From contig NZ_CP092535.1 in assembly GCF_022437945.1 (NCBI RefSeq), positions 4,638,001 through 4,702,000 of the forward strand: 64,000 bases of DNA, in the 5' to 3' direction. The stretch is from Nocardioides sp. TF02-7 (GTDB taxonomy: Bacteria; Actinomycetota; Actinomycetes; Propionibacteriales; Nocardioidaceae). Each line of letters begins with the position of its first letter. The stretch's first letter is position 1. Shown piece by piece: positions 48,219 through 59,375 of the stretch. Under the pieces are notes generated by a model. The model saw only the letters and a list, made by a program, of their open reading frames with translations. It was not told the origin of the DNA and ran no database searches. The position numbers and the translations under genes were made by a program.

Positions 48219-49351
48219 TCAGTCGAGCAGCATCGGGATCAGCATCTCGTCGGGCGTGAGCGAGCCGTGCATGCCGATCAGCATCCCCTCGTAGGGGAAG
48301 TCCTCGGTGGAGAGGACGGCGGTGCGTCCGCGGCAGGCGACGACGACGTCGCCGATGCGCGGGAGGACGCCGGGGTCGACGGCGCCGAACCAGCCGCGGC
48401 CGATGGCCTCCGCGCGGGTGAGCACCTCGGCGCGCTCCCCGAGCGTCTCGCGCCAGCGGTCGAGCACGTCGGGCACGGCGCCGCCGACGCAGTAGAGGTG
48501 GCGGAACCGGGCCTCGCCGCCGATGAGGGCGACCCCCGTCCCTCAGCTCGGTGCGCTCCGCGACGTCGATCCGGTCCTCGACCGGCACGTCGACCATGCC
48601 GTGGTCGGCGACGACGAGCAGCCGGCGGTCGCTAGGGAGGGCGTCCGCGCAGCTGCTCGGCCTCGTGGTCGATCATCGACAGCTGCTGGAGCCACTGGCT
48701 CGACGCCACGCCCCAGCGGTGGCCGGTCCAGTCCAGGTCGCCGTCGTAGACGTAGGTCAGGGAGGTCTGGCCGGGCCGGCCGCCGGAGGCGCCGACGACG
48801 GCGGCGATCCGCTCGCCGACCCGGTCGACGCCGACGTAGTCGGCTCCCCGGTGGGCGGCGGTCGTCAGGCCGGTGCCGTTGAACTCGCGCTTGTTGACCA
48901 CGCTGACCTGCACGCCGGAGGCCTGCAGCCGGGCGAACGCGGTCGGGTGCGGCTGCCACTCCTTGGGGTCGACCTCGGCGTCCCACAGCAGGTGGTTGAG
49001 CAGCTGGTCGGTGCCCGGCACCCGGGTGGTGAAGCCGACCAGCCCATGCCCACCCGGGGTCATCCCGGTGCCGAGCGACGTGAGGCTGGTCGACGTCGTC
49101 GACGGCACGCCCGCCGTGCCCGGCGCCGAGCGCGCCAGCAGCGAGGAGAGGTACGGCGCGGCGTCGGCGTGCCGCTGGAGCAGGTTGGCGCCGAGCCCGT
49201 CGATGAGGAAGACGACGTACGACGCCGCGTCGGGCAGGTCGAGGCCGGTCGGGGGGTCGCCCAGCGGGTGACCGAGCGCCGCGGCGGCGGCAGGCACGAC
49301 GTCGCCCAGCGAGCGCTCGCCGTACGCCGGCTCGCGGAACCCGTCGGCCAC
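48219..49351 (-). CDS. Alkaline phosphatase superfamily protein (type I phosphodiesterase/nucleotide pyrophosphatase; two frameshifts)
   Basis: About 376 residues. Phosphodiesterase/NPP fold: VVFLIDGLGANLL for the first metal site, GVPSTTSTSLTSLGTGMTPG with the nucleophile Thr/Ser, and LVVADHGMVDVP for the second metal site. Cytoplasmic. GTG 49351 starts 2 nt after the DUF5998 stop. Extra bases near 48648-48650 and in the C5 run 48533-48537. Substrate unknown. Confidence 0.88.
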
Positions 49352-49353
49352 GC

Positions 49354-49932
49354 TCAGCCCCGGGTGCGCGCGGAGAGCGAGGCGGCGAAGGACAGCAGGC
49401 CGCCGACGGCGTCGGACCCGTCGGCGGCGGCGGAGACGCGCAGCGAGAAGTCGTCGGAGGACAGCGTCCCGGTGTAGCCGTGGTCGGCCTCGCACTGCGG
49501 GTCGTTGCAGCCCGCGGGTTCGAGGTCGACCCTGCTGACCGCTCCCCAGCCGATCGTCAGCACGGCCTCGACCGGCGGCTGGGGACCGGCCGTCGGGTTG
49601 GTGGTCATCCGGGTCACCACCACCGACGACACCGCGCTGAGGCTGACCGCCTCGGTCGAGGTCGACGTGTAGGGCTCCGGCAGCAGGTCGTCGCCGGCGT
49701 GCTCGTCGGTGTGGGCGAGGATCAGCCGGGTCGGGGTGAGCACGATGACGCTCTGGTGGCGTCGCACCTCGTCGCGCTCGAACGTGGGCTCGTGGTGCAC
49801 GTAGAACGACACCACCTGCTCCCCGCCCACCGCGTCGGCCACCGCCTGCGCGACGACCTCGGGGTAGTAGCCGGTGCGGTCGAGCGCCGCCCTGAGGTCG
49901 GGCGCCCGGTCGCGGTCACGCACATCTGCCAT
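49354..49932 (-). CDS. DUF5998 family protein
   Basis: 192 residues, intact. Family text is clear: RTGYYPEVVAQAVADAVGGE, SFYVHHEPTFERDEVRRH and LPEPYTSTSTEAVSLS. A CNDPQCEADHGYTG segment has two Cys and a His that could bind metal. Widespread in actinobacteria next to the phosphodiesterase and the GNAT/CoA-ligase gene; no established function. It starts 12 nt after the upstream gene stop. Confidence 0.9.
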   Translation of the reverse strand: MADVRDRDRAPDLRAALDRTGYYPEVVAQAVADAVGGEQVVSFYVHHEPTFERDEVRRHQSVIVLTPTRLILAHTDEHAGDDLLPEPYTSTSTEAVSLSAVSSVVVTRMTTNPTAGPQPPVEAVLTIGWGAVSRVDLEPAGCNDPQCEADHGYTGTLSSDDFSLRVSAAADGSDAVGGLLSFAASLSARTRG

Positions 49933-49944
49933 GGCGGCATCCTG

Positions 49945-52657
49945 TCATTCGGGCAGCGTGGCGGTGACGTCGGGCAGCCGGCGCAGGAACGAGTCGGGAC
50001 GCGGGTCCCGCACCCGGGCCAGCCGGGCCTCGGCCGCGAGCACGGCCGCGCCCTCGGTGCCGGCGAGCACCAGGGACAGCTCGAGGGCGCTGACCTGTGG
50101 CAGGTCGTTCTGCAGCTGGGCCACCTTCGTGATCAGCTGCTCCACCGCCCCGACGTCGACCGGCTCGGCGCCGCGGTAGCCGAACAGCAGCGGCGAGCTC
50201 TTCACCTCCCGCACCATCGCGGCGACGTCGTGGTCGCTCAACGGCGGGATCCGGAACGACCAGTCGCCCAGCAGCTCGATGACCGGGCCGGAGATGCCGA
50301 ACGACACCACGGGCCCGAACAGCGGGTCCTCGACCGACCGGATCGCGACGGGCACGCCGGGTGGCGCGTTCTTCTGCACCACGAACGCGCCACCGCCGGT
50401 CGGGGGACGTAGTGGGCGAGGGTCGCCCACGCCTCCTTCATCTCGGTCGGGCTCTCGATGTTGCGCCACACGTGCTGGCGGTCGGGGCGCTCGCGCACGG
50501 CGGGCCGGGTCGACTTCAGGACGACGTCCCAGCCCAGCTCGGCGGCCGCCGCCTGGGCCTCCTCCACGGTCGCGACGGGGACCCGCGGCCACAGGTCGAT
50601 CCCGTACGCCCCGAGCAGCTGGGTCAGCTGCTGGTCGTCGAGCTCCACCTCGTCGCGCCGGTCGGCGAGCACGCGGGTGACCAGCTGCCGCGCCCGGCGG
50701 AGGTCGACGTCGCCGGGCTCGGTCGGCTCGCCGTCGGGGGTCCGCAACCACACGGCGTACTCCACGACCCGAGCGAGCGCCCGGATCGCCGCCTCGACCG
50801 CCGGGTACGACGGCACGGAGCCGCGCCCCGCGGTGGAGCCGGCGACGTCGGGGGACGCGCAGCAGCTCGGGGATGCCCTCGGCGCCGAGGAAGGAGGAGA
50901 CCAGCGGCTTGTCGGACTGCTCCCCCACCGCCGCGAGCACGTTGGCGACCTCGTCGCCGGAGACGTTGAGCGGCGGGATGTAGACGGCGATCACCGAGTC
51001 GACCTCGGGGTCGTCGATGGCCTCGTCGAGCGCGTCCTCGAAGTCGTCGGCGGTCGCCTCGGCGCCGAGCGCGACCGAGCGGTTGACGACGAGACCGACC
51101 GCGGAGGCGGCGTCGGCCGCGAGCAGCCCGAGCGCGTCGGAGTTGCCGACGATCGCGACCCGGCGCCCGCGGGGCAGGGGCTGGTGCGCGAGCAGCTGGG
51201 CGACGTCGAACATGTCCTCGAGGGTGTCGACCTGGATCACCCCGGCCTGGCGGAACATCGCGTCGACCGCCGCCTGCGGGGCGTCGATCCGCCGGACGGT
51301 GTGGCCCATCGGCACGCCCTGCGTGGTGCGGCCGGAGCGCACGGCGACGATCGGCTTGCGCTTGGAGACCCGGCGGGCGATCCGGGAGAACTTGCGCGGG
51401 TTGCCGATCGACTCGAGGTACATCATCACGACCTCGGTGGAGTCGTCCTCCTCCCAGTACTGGAGCAGGTCGTTGCCCGAGACGTCGGCGCGGTTGCCGG
51501 CGCTGACGAAGGTCGAGATGCCCAGGCCCCGGTTTTGACCTTCTCGAGGATCGCCGAGCCGAGGGCGCCCGACTGGCAGAAGAACCCGGCCCGGCCGCGG
51601 GCCGGCATCACCGACGACAGGGACGCGTTGATGCGCACCCGGGGGTCGGTGTTGATCACGCCGAGGCAGTTGGGGCCGATCAGGCGCAGCCCGTAGGAGC
51701 GCGAGAGCCCCACCAGGTGCCGCTGGCGCTTGCGGCCGTCCTCGCCGGTCTCGGCGAACCCGGAGGAGATGACGATCAGGCCGTGCACGCCCTTCGCGGC
51801 GCAGTCGAGCACGACGTCGGTCACGGCCTCGGCAGGCACGGCCACGATCGCCACGTCGACGTCGTCGGGGATCTCGTTGACGGTCTTGTACGCCGGCATG
51901 CCGCTGACCGCGCTCGCCGACGGGTTGACGACGTAGACCCGCCCGCTGGGTCGCCGGTGACCAGGTTGTGCACGAGGAGGCGACCGATCGTATCCTGCCG
52001 GCGGCTGGCGCCGATGATCGCGACCGACCGCGGGTGGAAGAAGCGGTGGATCGACGCCGCCTCGGCCACGTGCTCGCGGTCGCGCATCACGCCGATCGCG
52101 GTGTCGGTGGGATCGATGGGGAACTCGAGGGTGATCACGCCGTCGGCGTACCCGCTCGCCACCCGGTAGCCGGCGTCGCGGAAGGTCTGGATCATCCGGT
52201 GGTTGTCGGGCAGCACCTCCGCGGTGAACCGCTCGACCCCGCGCTCGCGGCCCGCCTGGGCCAGGTGCTCGAGCAGGAGCTGGGCGATGCCGCGGCCCTG
52301 GTGCTGGTCCTCGACGAGGAACGCGACCTCGGCCTCCTTCGGCTCCACCACGTCGTAGCGGCCGACGGCGATCATCCGCCCCTGCAGGATCAGCACCAGC
52401 GCCACCCGGTCGCGGTGGTCGACCCGGGTGAACCGGCGCACGTCGCGCTCCGACAGCGTGGGCATCGGCGAGAAGAACCGGTAGTACTTCGACTCGTCCG
52501 AGACCCGGCTGTAGAACTCGACGAGGAGCTGGTCGTCCTCGGGCCGGATCGGCCGGATGTGCGCCGTCCGGCCGTCGCGGAGCAGCACGTCGCCCTCCCA
52601 GTGGGGCGGGGGCGCCTCGATCTCGCTCGTGGGCGTCGGCTGGTCCGGCGGGGTCAC
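49945..52657 (-). CDS. GNAT acetyltransferase fused to NDP-forming acyl-CoA synthetase domains, Pat-like (four frameshifts)
   Basis: About 903 residues. The N-terminal GNAT domain at about 20-190 has VEDQHQGRGIAQLLLEHLAQ, the acetyl-CoA loop. Then come a CoA-binding Rossmann domain (FFHPRSVAIIGASRRQDTIG), a ligase domain (LIGPNCLGVINTDPR, GFFCQSGALGSAIL) and a C-terminal ATP-grasp domain (YGIDLWPRVPVATVEEAQAA, GWDVVLKSTRPAV). Bacterial Pat enzymes of this type acetylate lysines, for example on acetyl-CoA synthetase. Shifts are at about 51949 and 51534-51537 (one base missing each), 50850-50854 (extra) and 50402-50406 (missing). GTG 52657 is leaderless (TAGATT 7 nt upstream). Confidence 0.88.
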
Positions 52658-52734
52658 AGGCCGAAATCTAGTCGAGACCCGGATCACCGCGTGCCCTGCG
52701 TCGGCCCCGGCGGACCGGCGGGGACAATGACCGC
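52658..52734. promoter_or_regulatory. Divergent leaderless promoters, Pat-like gene and parC
   Basis: Minus strand: TAGATT at 52670-52665, 7 nt before GTG 52657. Plus strand: GACAAT at 52723-52728, 6 nt before ATG 52735. Both starts lack a ribosome site. Confidence 0.5.
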
Positions 52735-55213
52735 ATGGCACGCCGATCGACGAAGCAGGAGCCCCCCGAGGACTTCGAGGAGCACATCCTCGACACCGAC
52801 ATCCGCGACGAGATGCAGACGTCGTTCCTCGAGTACGCCTACTCCGTCATCTACTCGCGGGCGCTGCCCGACGCCCGCGACGGCCTGAAGCCGGTGCAGC
52901 GGCGGATCCTCTACACGATGAACGACATGGGCCTGCGGCCCGACCGCGGCCACGTGAAATGCGCCCGCATCGTCGGTGAGGTGATGGGCCGCCTGCACCC
53001 GCACGGCGACGGTGCGATCTACGACGCCCTCGTGCGGATGGCGCAGCCGTGGGTGATGCGGCTCCCCATGGCCGACGGCCACGGCAACTTCGGCTCGCTC
53101 GGCGGCGACGACCCGCCGGCGGCGATGCGCTACACCGAGGCGCGGATGGCGCCCCCCGCCGTCGTCATGACCGAGTCGATCGACGAGGACACCGTCGACT
53201 TCCGGCCCAACTACGACAGCCGCGAGCTCGAGCCGTCGGTGCTGCCCGCGGCGATCCCCAACCTGGTGGTCAACGGCACCACCGGCATCGCGGTCGGGAT
53301 GGCCACCAACTGCGCGCCGCACAACCTGGTCGAGGTGGTCCAGGCGCTGCGCCACCTCATCAAGCACCCCCGCACCGACGTCGAGGGCCTGATGCGGTTC
53401 ATCCCCGGCCCCGACCTGCCGACCGGCGGCAAGATCGTGGGCCTCGATGGCGTCCGCGAGGCCTACGAGACCGGCAAGGGCACCTTCCGGATGCGGGCGA
53501 CCACCCGGATCGAGACGTTCGGGCGTCGCAAGGGCATCGTCGTCACCGAGCTCCCCTACGGCATCGGCACCGAGAAGGTCGTCGAGCGGATCAAGACCCT
53601 GGTGCAGGGCAAGAAGCTGCAGGGCATCGCCGACATCAAGGACCTCACCGACCGCGAGCACGGGCTCCGCCTCGTGATCGAGGTGAAGAACGGCTTCGTG
53701 CCCGAGGCGCTGCTGGAGCAGCTCTACAAGCTGACGCCGATGGAGGACACCTTCGGCATCAACAACGTCGCGCTGGTCGAGGGGGCAGCCCCGGACGCTC
53801 GGGCTCAAGGAGATGCTCGAGGTCTTCCTCGACCACCGCTACGACGTCGTCCGGCGCCGGTCCCGGTTCCGGCTCGGCAAGAAGCAGGACCGGCTCCACC
53901 TCGTCGAGGGGCTGCTGGTCGCCCTGCTCGACATCGACGAGGTGATCCAGGTGATCCGCACCAGCGACGACGCCGCCACGGCGAAGGAGCGGCTGATGTC
54001 GGTCTTCGACCTGTCCCAGCTGCAGGCGGAGTACATCCTCGAGATGCAGCTGCGTCGGCTCACCCGGTTCTCCCGGATCGAGCTCGAGAAGGAGCAGGAG
54101 ACGCTGCGCCGAGAGATCGAGGAGCTGGAGGCGATCCTCGCCGACGACGACCTGCTGAAGAAGGTGGTCGGCGACGAGCTCGCCGACGTCGCCAAGACCT
54201 ACGGCACCCCGCGGCGCACGGTGCTGCTGGAGTCGGCCGGCACCACGGTCACCGCCGCCTCCGCGCCACTCGAGGTGCCCGACGACCCGTGCTTCGCCCT
54301 GATGTCCTCCACCGGGCTGCTCGCGCGCACCAGCAACGCCGAGGAGGTCGGCACCGGCGGCGGCCGGGCCAACCACGACGTGATCGTCTCCGCGGTGCGC
54401 ACGACCGCACGCGGCGAGATCGGCGTGCTCACCTCGGCCGGGCGCGTGCTCCGCCTCGGGGTGCTCGACCTGCCCGCGATCCCGCCGTCGGCCAACGAGC
54501 CGAACCTCCAGGGCGGCCTGCCGCTCACCGAGGTGCTCCAGCTCGGCGCCGGGGAGCGGGCGCTGGCACTGTGCACGCTGACCACCGACGGCCCGGGCCT
54601 GGCGCTGGGCACCCGAGCGGGCGTCGTCAAGCGGGTCAACCCCGAGGTGCTCGGCCGCGACGAGTGGGAGGTGGTCCGGCTCAACGACGGCGACGAGGTC
54701 GTCGGCGCCGTCGAGCTGCGCACCGGGGCCGAGGAGCTGTGCTTCATCACCTCCGACGCGCAGCTGCTGCACTTCTCCGCGACCAACGTCCGCCCGCAGG
54801 GCCGCTCCGGCGGCGGCATGGCCGGTGTCCGCCTGGCCGCCGGGCAACGGGTGGTGTGGTTCGGCGCGCTCGACCTCGAGGCGGCGCCCGAGGCCGTCGT
54901 CGTGACCGCGTCCGGCTCCTCGACCGCCCTCCCGGGCACCGAGCCGGGAGCGGTCAAGGTCACCGACCTCACCGAGTACCCCGCGAAGGGCCGCGCCACG
55001 GGCGGCGTCCGCTGCCACCGCTTCCTCAAGGGCGAGGACGCCCTCGTCTTCGCCTGGGCGGGTCCGGCCCCGGCGCGGGGCGCGGCCGCCAGCGGGGCAC
55101 CGGTCGACCTCCCCGCCGCGACCGGCCGCCGCGACGGCTCCGGGGTGCCCGGCACCCAGCCGCTCGCCGCGTGCGCGGGACCGCTGGCGTCGTATGTCAG
55201 GGTGAGCGCATGA
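52735..55213 (+). CDS. parC: DNA topoisomerase IV subunit A (frameshifted)
   Basis: About 825 residues. Gyrase/topo IV A-type: YAYSVIYSRALPDARDGLKP, GEVMGRLHPHGDGAIYDALV, and the active-site Tyr in AAMRYTEARM. A C-terminal beta-pinwheel is present, but no canonical GyrA box is seen (PQGRSGGGMAGVRL stands near its place), which favours ParC over GyrA. The ParE homologue is in the same window at 61.3-63.4 kb. One extra G in the run 53781-53785. The stop overlaps the lipoprotein ATG. Confidence 0.92.
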
Positions 55214-55971
55214 TGCTCCTCCGCCTGCCGGTCCGCCGGCTCGCCGCCGCTGCCCTCGTGGGCGGGCTCTCGGTCACCTCCGTCGCGGCGTGCAGCGGCG
55301 GTGACGACCCGGTGTCGGAGAACTCCGAGCTCGACGACGACGGCGACGGCGAGGTCAGCCCGGAGGAGGTGCTGGCGGCCGCGAAGGAGCAGCTCGACGC
55401 CACCAGCGGCGTCGAGATCGAGCTGGCCACCGCCGACGAGCCGGCCGGTGGCGGCGACTACCTCGCCGAGGCCACCGGCACGCTGGTGGCCGACCCGCCG
55501 GCGTTCGAGGGCACCGTGACCGGCAGCGTGATGGGCGTCCCCGCCAGCGAGGTGCCGGTCGTCGCCGTCGACGGCGACCTCCACGTCGACGTACCGATCC
55601 TCGGCTGGGACACCTACGACCCCGAGCGGTTCTGCGCACCGGACCCTGCGGGCCTCCTCGACCCCGAGTCCGGCGTCTCCCCCGTGCTGACCGCCACCGG
55701 GGACGTCGAGGCCGGCGAGGCCGAGCGCGGCGGCGCGGACAACGAGGACGTGCTCACCCCCTACTCCGGCACCGTGCCCGGCGACACCGTGCGCAACATC
55801 CTCCCGTGCGCCGAGGGCGACGCGTTCGACGCGACGTACCGCATCGACGCCGACGGCCGGTTGGTCCAGGCGGAGATCACCGGGGCGTTCTTCCCCGACA
55901 CCGACGCGATCACCTACACCATCGACGTGCTGGCCTACGACGTCGAGAAGGACATCTCCGCACCGGAGTGA
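55210..55971 (+). CDS. LprG/LppX-type lipoprotein
   Basis: 253 residues, intact. Lipoprotein signal with lipobox SVAAC at about residue 27, then an LppX_LprAFG-type domain with LAAAKEQLDATSGVEIELAT and DLHVDVPILGWDTYDPERFC. In mycobacteria LprG carries triacylated lipids across the cell envelope together with an MFS protein. Here too the next gene is an MFS transporter, 19 bp downstream, so the pair appears conserved. Confidence 0.85.
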   Translation: MMLLRLPVRRLAAAALVGGLSVTSVAACSGGDDPVSENSELDDDGDGEVSPEEVLAAAKEQLDATSGVEIELATADEPAGGGDYLAEATGTLVADPPAFEGTVTGSVMGVPASEVPVVAVDGDLHVDVPILGWDTYDPERFCAPDPAGLLDPESGVSPVLTATGDVEAGEAERGGADNEDVLTPYSGTVPGDTVRNILPCAEGDAFDATYRIDADGRLVQAEITGAFFPDTDAITYTIDVLAYDVEKDISAPE

Positions 55972-55990
55972 CCACCCGGATGCCTGCCGC

Positions 55991-57743
55991 ATGACCGAGA
56001 CCGTGCCCGCCGGGCCCGACGCACGCACCCGGCTGCTGCTCGGGCTGTGCGCGGCCGCCGTCGCGTTCGCCGCCGTCGACACCTACGTCGTGGTGCTGGC
56101 GCTGCCCGACATGATGGCGTCCGCCGACGTCCCGGTCGACGAGCTGCAGCGGGCCGCGCCGATCGTCTCCGGCTTCCTGCTCGGCTACGTCGCCATGCTG
56201 CCGCTGATCGGGCGGATCGCCGACCTCCGCGGCCAGGTGCCGGTGCTGGTGATGTCGCTGGTCGTGTTCGCCGCCGGCTCGCTGCTGACCGCCATCTCCT
56301 ACGACCTGGTCACCATGGTGGCCGGCCGGTTCCTCCAGGGGGTCGGCGGCGGCGGCCTGGTGCCGGCGACGATGGCGCTGGTGGCGGCGATCTACCCGGT
56401 CGAGCGCCGTGGTCTGCCGCTCGGACTGGTGTCCGGCGTGCAGGAGATCGGCAGCGTGCTGGGCCCGCTCTTCGGCGCCCTGGTGCTCTCCTTCACCACC
56501 TGGCGGGGCATCTTCCTGATCAACCTGGCCGTGGGGCTGCTGCTGGCGGCAGCCGTGCGGGCGCTCCGCGCCCGGCCGGCCGGCGAGGCGCGGCCGGAGG
56601 CGCGCCCGGAGGGCGGCCGGGAGGGGTGGCCCGACCTGCTCGGAGCGCTCGCCCTCGTGGTCTGCCTGGTGGCCGGGGGGCTGCTGTTCGTCGAGCCGGT
56701 CGAGCTGCGGCGCGACCTCACCTGGGGGCAGCTCTACGTCCCCTACGTCGACGACGGCGGCCGCTGGCTGACGCCGCTCGGCGCGATCACCGTCGGGGCG
56801 TTCGTCGTCCTGGTGCTCCGCTGCGCATTCGCCCGCCGGCCGCTCGTCGACCTCCGCGGCTGGCTCCGCAGCGCGGTCGACGCCGACCTGGTCGGCGCGC
56901 TGCTGCTCGCCGCCGCCCTCGGCGGTGTCGTGCTCGCGTTCGCGAGCGCCGACCCCGAGGTCGCGGTCTTCAACCCCCGGGGCGGCTGGTTCCTGCTCGG
57001 CGCCGCGCTGGCCGCTGCGGCGTTCGTCGTCCACGTCGCCCGGGCCGAGGCACCGATCGTCCCCCGCCGGGCGCTCGCCGCCAGGCCGGCATGGGGGCGC
57101 GCTCGTGGTCAGCTTCCTGGTGGGGTGGGCCCTGATCGCCGCCCTGGTCGACATCCCGCTCTTCGCCCGCACCACCACCCACCGCGACTCCCAGCTCGGT
57201 GCCGCGCTCGTGCTGCTCCGGTTCCTCGTCGCCGTCCCGGTCGGCGCCGTCGTCGGCGGCTGGCTGCTGCGGCGGGTCCCCGCCGGCGTCATCACGGCCG
57301 TCGGCATGGTGCTCGCGGCGGCCGGGTTCTTGTGGATGGCGCAGTGGGACGCCGACAGCCTCGACGCGTTCACCTCGAACGTGCCGCTCGCCGCAGCCGG
57401 TCTCGGCTTCGGCCTGGCGCTGGCGCCGGTGAACGCCGCGATGCTGGCAGTGACCACGCAGGACACGCACGGCCTCGCCAGCGCCCTCGTCGTCGTCGCC
57501 CGGATGGTCGGCATGCTGGTCGGCATCTCGGTGCTCACCACCTGGGGGCTCCACCGGCTGCACCAGGAGCGGGCCGCCGACCCGGAGCTGGGACTCACCG
57601 AGCTGGCGATCCTGCAGGAGCAGTCGGTCTTCACCGGCGCGGCAGCGGCGGCACTGCTCGCCGCGGTGCTCGCGCTGGTGCTGTTCCACCGGGCGCCGAC
57701 CCGGGAGGTGGACACCGCGGAGGCGCTCCGCTCGGTGCCCTAG
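55991..57743 (+). CDS. MFS transporter, P55 (Rv1410)-like (frameshifted)
   Basis: About 583 residues with roughly 14 helices. MFS motif A is LIGRIADLRGQVPVLV and motif C GLVSGVQEIGSVLGPLFGAL. A loop (LRRDLTWGQLYVPYVDDGGR) and long helices fit the DHA2-like P55 type. Immediately downstream of the LprG-like lipoprotein, as in the mycobacterial lprG-Rv1410c operon, so lipid or drug export is the likely role. One extra G in the run 57093-57097. Confidence 0.86.
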
Positions 57744-57754
57744 GCTCTGCAGCC

Positions 57755-58249
57755 ATGGGCCAGTTCGACGACCTCATCGACGCCAACCAGCGGTTCGCCG
57801 CCGACTTCAGCCTCGGCGGCTTCGACGGCGTCGCCCACGCCGGGGTGGCGATCGTCACCTGCATGGACTCGCGCATCGACCCGCTGGGGATGGTCGGCCT
57901 GGCGCCGGGCGACGCGAAGATCTTCCGCAACCCCGGCGGCCGGGTCACCCCCCAGGCGCTCGAGGCGCTCGTCCTGGGCGTGCACCTGCTGAAGGTCGAC
58001 CGGGTCATGATCGTGCCGCACACCCGGTGCGCCGTCGCCTCCAGCACCGAGGCCGAGCTCCGTCGCCGGGTCGCCGAGTCGGCCGGGCAGGACGCCTCGT
58101 GGCAGGCCTTCCACGTCGTCGACGACCAGGCGCGGGCGCTGGCCGAGGACGTGCAGAAGGTGCGGTCCCACCCGCTCGTCCCGGACACGGTCGCCGTCGG
58201 CGGCTTCCTCTACGACGTGGACACCGGGCTCCTCACCCAGAAGGTCTGA
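57755..58249 (+). CDS. Beta-class carbonic anhydrase
   Basis: 164 residues, intact. Zinc and catalytic residues in TCMDSRIDP (Cys, Asp, Arg) and VPHTRCAV (His, Cys). Short cytoplasmic form similar in size to mycobacterial CanA. It interconverts CO2 and bicarbonate. Leaderless: TAGGCT at 57741-57746, overlapping the MFS stop codon, 8 nt before ATG; nearly the same promoter text as glnA2. Confidence 0.92.
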   Translation: MGQFDDLIDANQRFAADFSLGGFDGVAHAGVAIVTCMDSRIDPLGMVGLAPGDAKIFRNPGGRVTPQALEALVLGVHLLKVDRVMIVPHTRCAVASSTEAELRRRVAESAGQDASWQAFHVVDDQARALAEDVQKVRSHPLVPDTVAVGGFLYDVDTGLLTQKV

Positions 58250-58442
58250 AAGTAAAGAAACCGGCGAGGTTGCCGGATCTGAGACTCGGGTTCTCCAATC
58301 CGGCACGCGGGGACGGCCCGACGTTCTGCAATGGCTGTGCTCCAGGAACATCGGCCCGGTGTTCGCCGCGGTGACCGGGCCGGCGGCGCGGTGGGGGCCG
58401 TGCCGGTTCGCTCCAGCCCCGCCGCGGCACTGCGAGGCCCCC
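58250..58442. other. Intergenic region with two short hairpins
   Basis: 193 bp. TGCCGGAT (58271-58278) pairs with ATCCGGCA (58298-58305), 21 nt after the carbonic anhydrase stop, a possible terminator. CGGCCCGGT (58352-58360) pairs with ACCGGGCCG (58374-58382) upstream of the HTH gene. No clear promoter. Confidence 0.45.
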
Positions 58443-59375
58443 ATGGTCGCTCACACCCATCAGCCCGACCTCGACCGCGTGCGGCCGTCGACCCTCTCCC
58501 GGGCCGACCGCGCCGCCTCCGGACTGCACGGCGACCTGTGGCGTCGCTTCACGGCCTTCACGCTCAGCGAGCGGTGGCGGACGCTGACCCGGATGCAGCA
58601 GGCGGTCGTCACCAACCTGACCGACCTGGTCACCCTCGGCGACGCCGAGGACCTGGTCAACCTCGGGTGCCTGATCCGCACCCACGGGCACGAGGAGGTC
58701 GCCGCGGCGCAGAACATGCTCGACGCGCTGCTGGGCCTCGGCCCCGACCAGCCCACCCTGACCGCCGCCATCCGGCGGATCGGGGACGAGGCCGACAACC
58801 GGCGGCTGCTGCTCCAGGCCGGCCGCGGCACCGACGACGCCGAGCTGGTCGCCGTCGCCTGCTACCAGCACGTCTTCTGGATCCTGCTGAGCGGGATCGA
58901 GGAGGCCGGCCCGCCCCCTCGTGCTCCAGTCGGCGGCCGACATGGTCCGGATCGTCGGCAAGGGCAACGTGCGGCTGTGGCGCGCGGCGCTCTCCCCGGT
59001 CGCCGCCAACCCGTGGAGCCCCTACGGGGAGCGGCTCGCCCGGCTGGCCCTCGACGCCCACCTGCCGCTCGTCGGGCACGCGCTCGTCGAGTGCCGCCGC
59101 ATCTACCGGGTGCGGCAGGAGCAGCAGGAGCGGATGACGATCGCCCGGGAGATCCGGCGGCTGATCGCGATCAGCGGCTGCAGCCAGCGCACCTCGCCGG
59201 CTACGTCGGCACCTCGCCCTCGCGCCTGTCCACCTACGCCACCGGCAAGGTCACGCCCTCGGCGGCGATGCTCCTGCGGATCCAGCGCGCCGCCCGCGGC
59301 CTCTACGAGCGCGCCCACCCGCCGCAGCTGCAGGTCGTCGACGGGGGTCAGGCCACCAGCTCCAGGCCCGCGTAG
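58443..59375 (+). CDS. HTH DNA-binding protein with long helical N-terminal domain (two frameshifts)
   Basis: About 310 residues. A helical N-terminal region (LHGDLWRRFTAFTLSERWRT, NLGCLIRTHGHEEVAAAQNM) of unknown fold is followed by a C-terminal helix-turn-helix around REIRRLIAISGCSQR and GYVGTSPSRLSTYATGK. Shifts: extra C in the run 58914-58918 and a missing base near 59194. Its last 28 bp overlap the 3' end of fdhD on the other strand. No family name recognised; probably a transcriptional regulator. Confidence 0.7.
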   Translation: MVAHTHQPDLDRVRPSTLSRADRAASGLHGDLWRRFTAFTLSERWRTLTRMQQAVVTNLTDLVTLGDAEDLVNLGCLIRTHGHEEVAAAQNMLDALLGLGPDQPTLTAAIRRIGDEADNRRLLLQAGRGTDDAELVAVACYQHVFWILLSGIEEAGPPPRAPVGGRHGPDRRQGQRAAVARGALPGRRQPVEPLRGAARPAGPRRPPAARRARARRVPPHLPGAAGAAGADDDRPGDPAADRDQRLQPAHLAGYVGTSPSRLSTYATGKVTPSAAMLLRIQRAARGLYERAHPPQLQVVDGGQATSSRPA

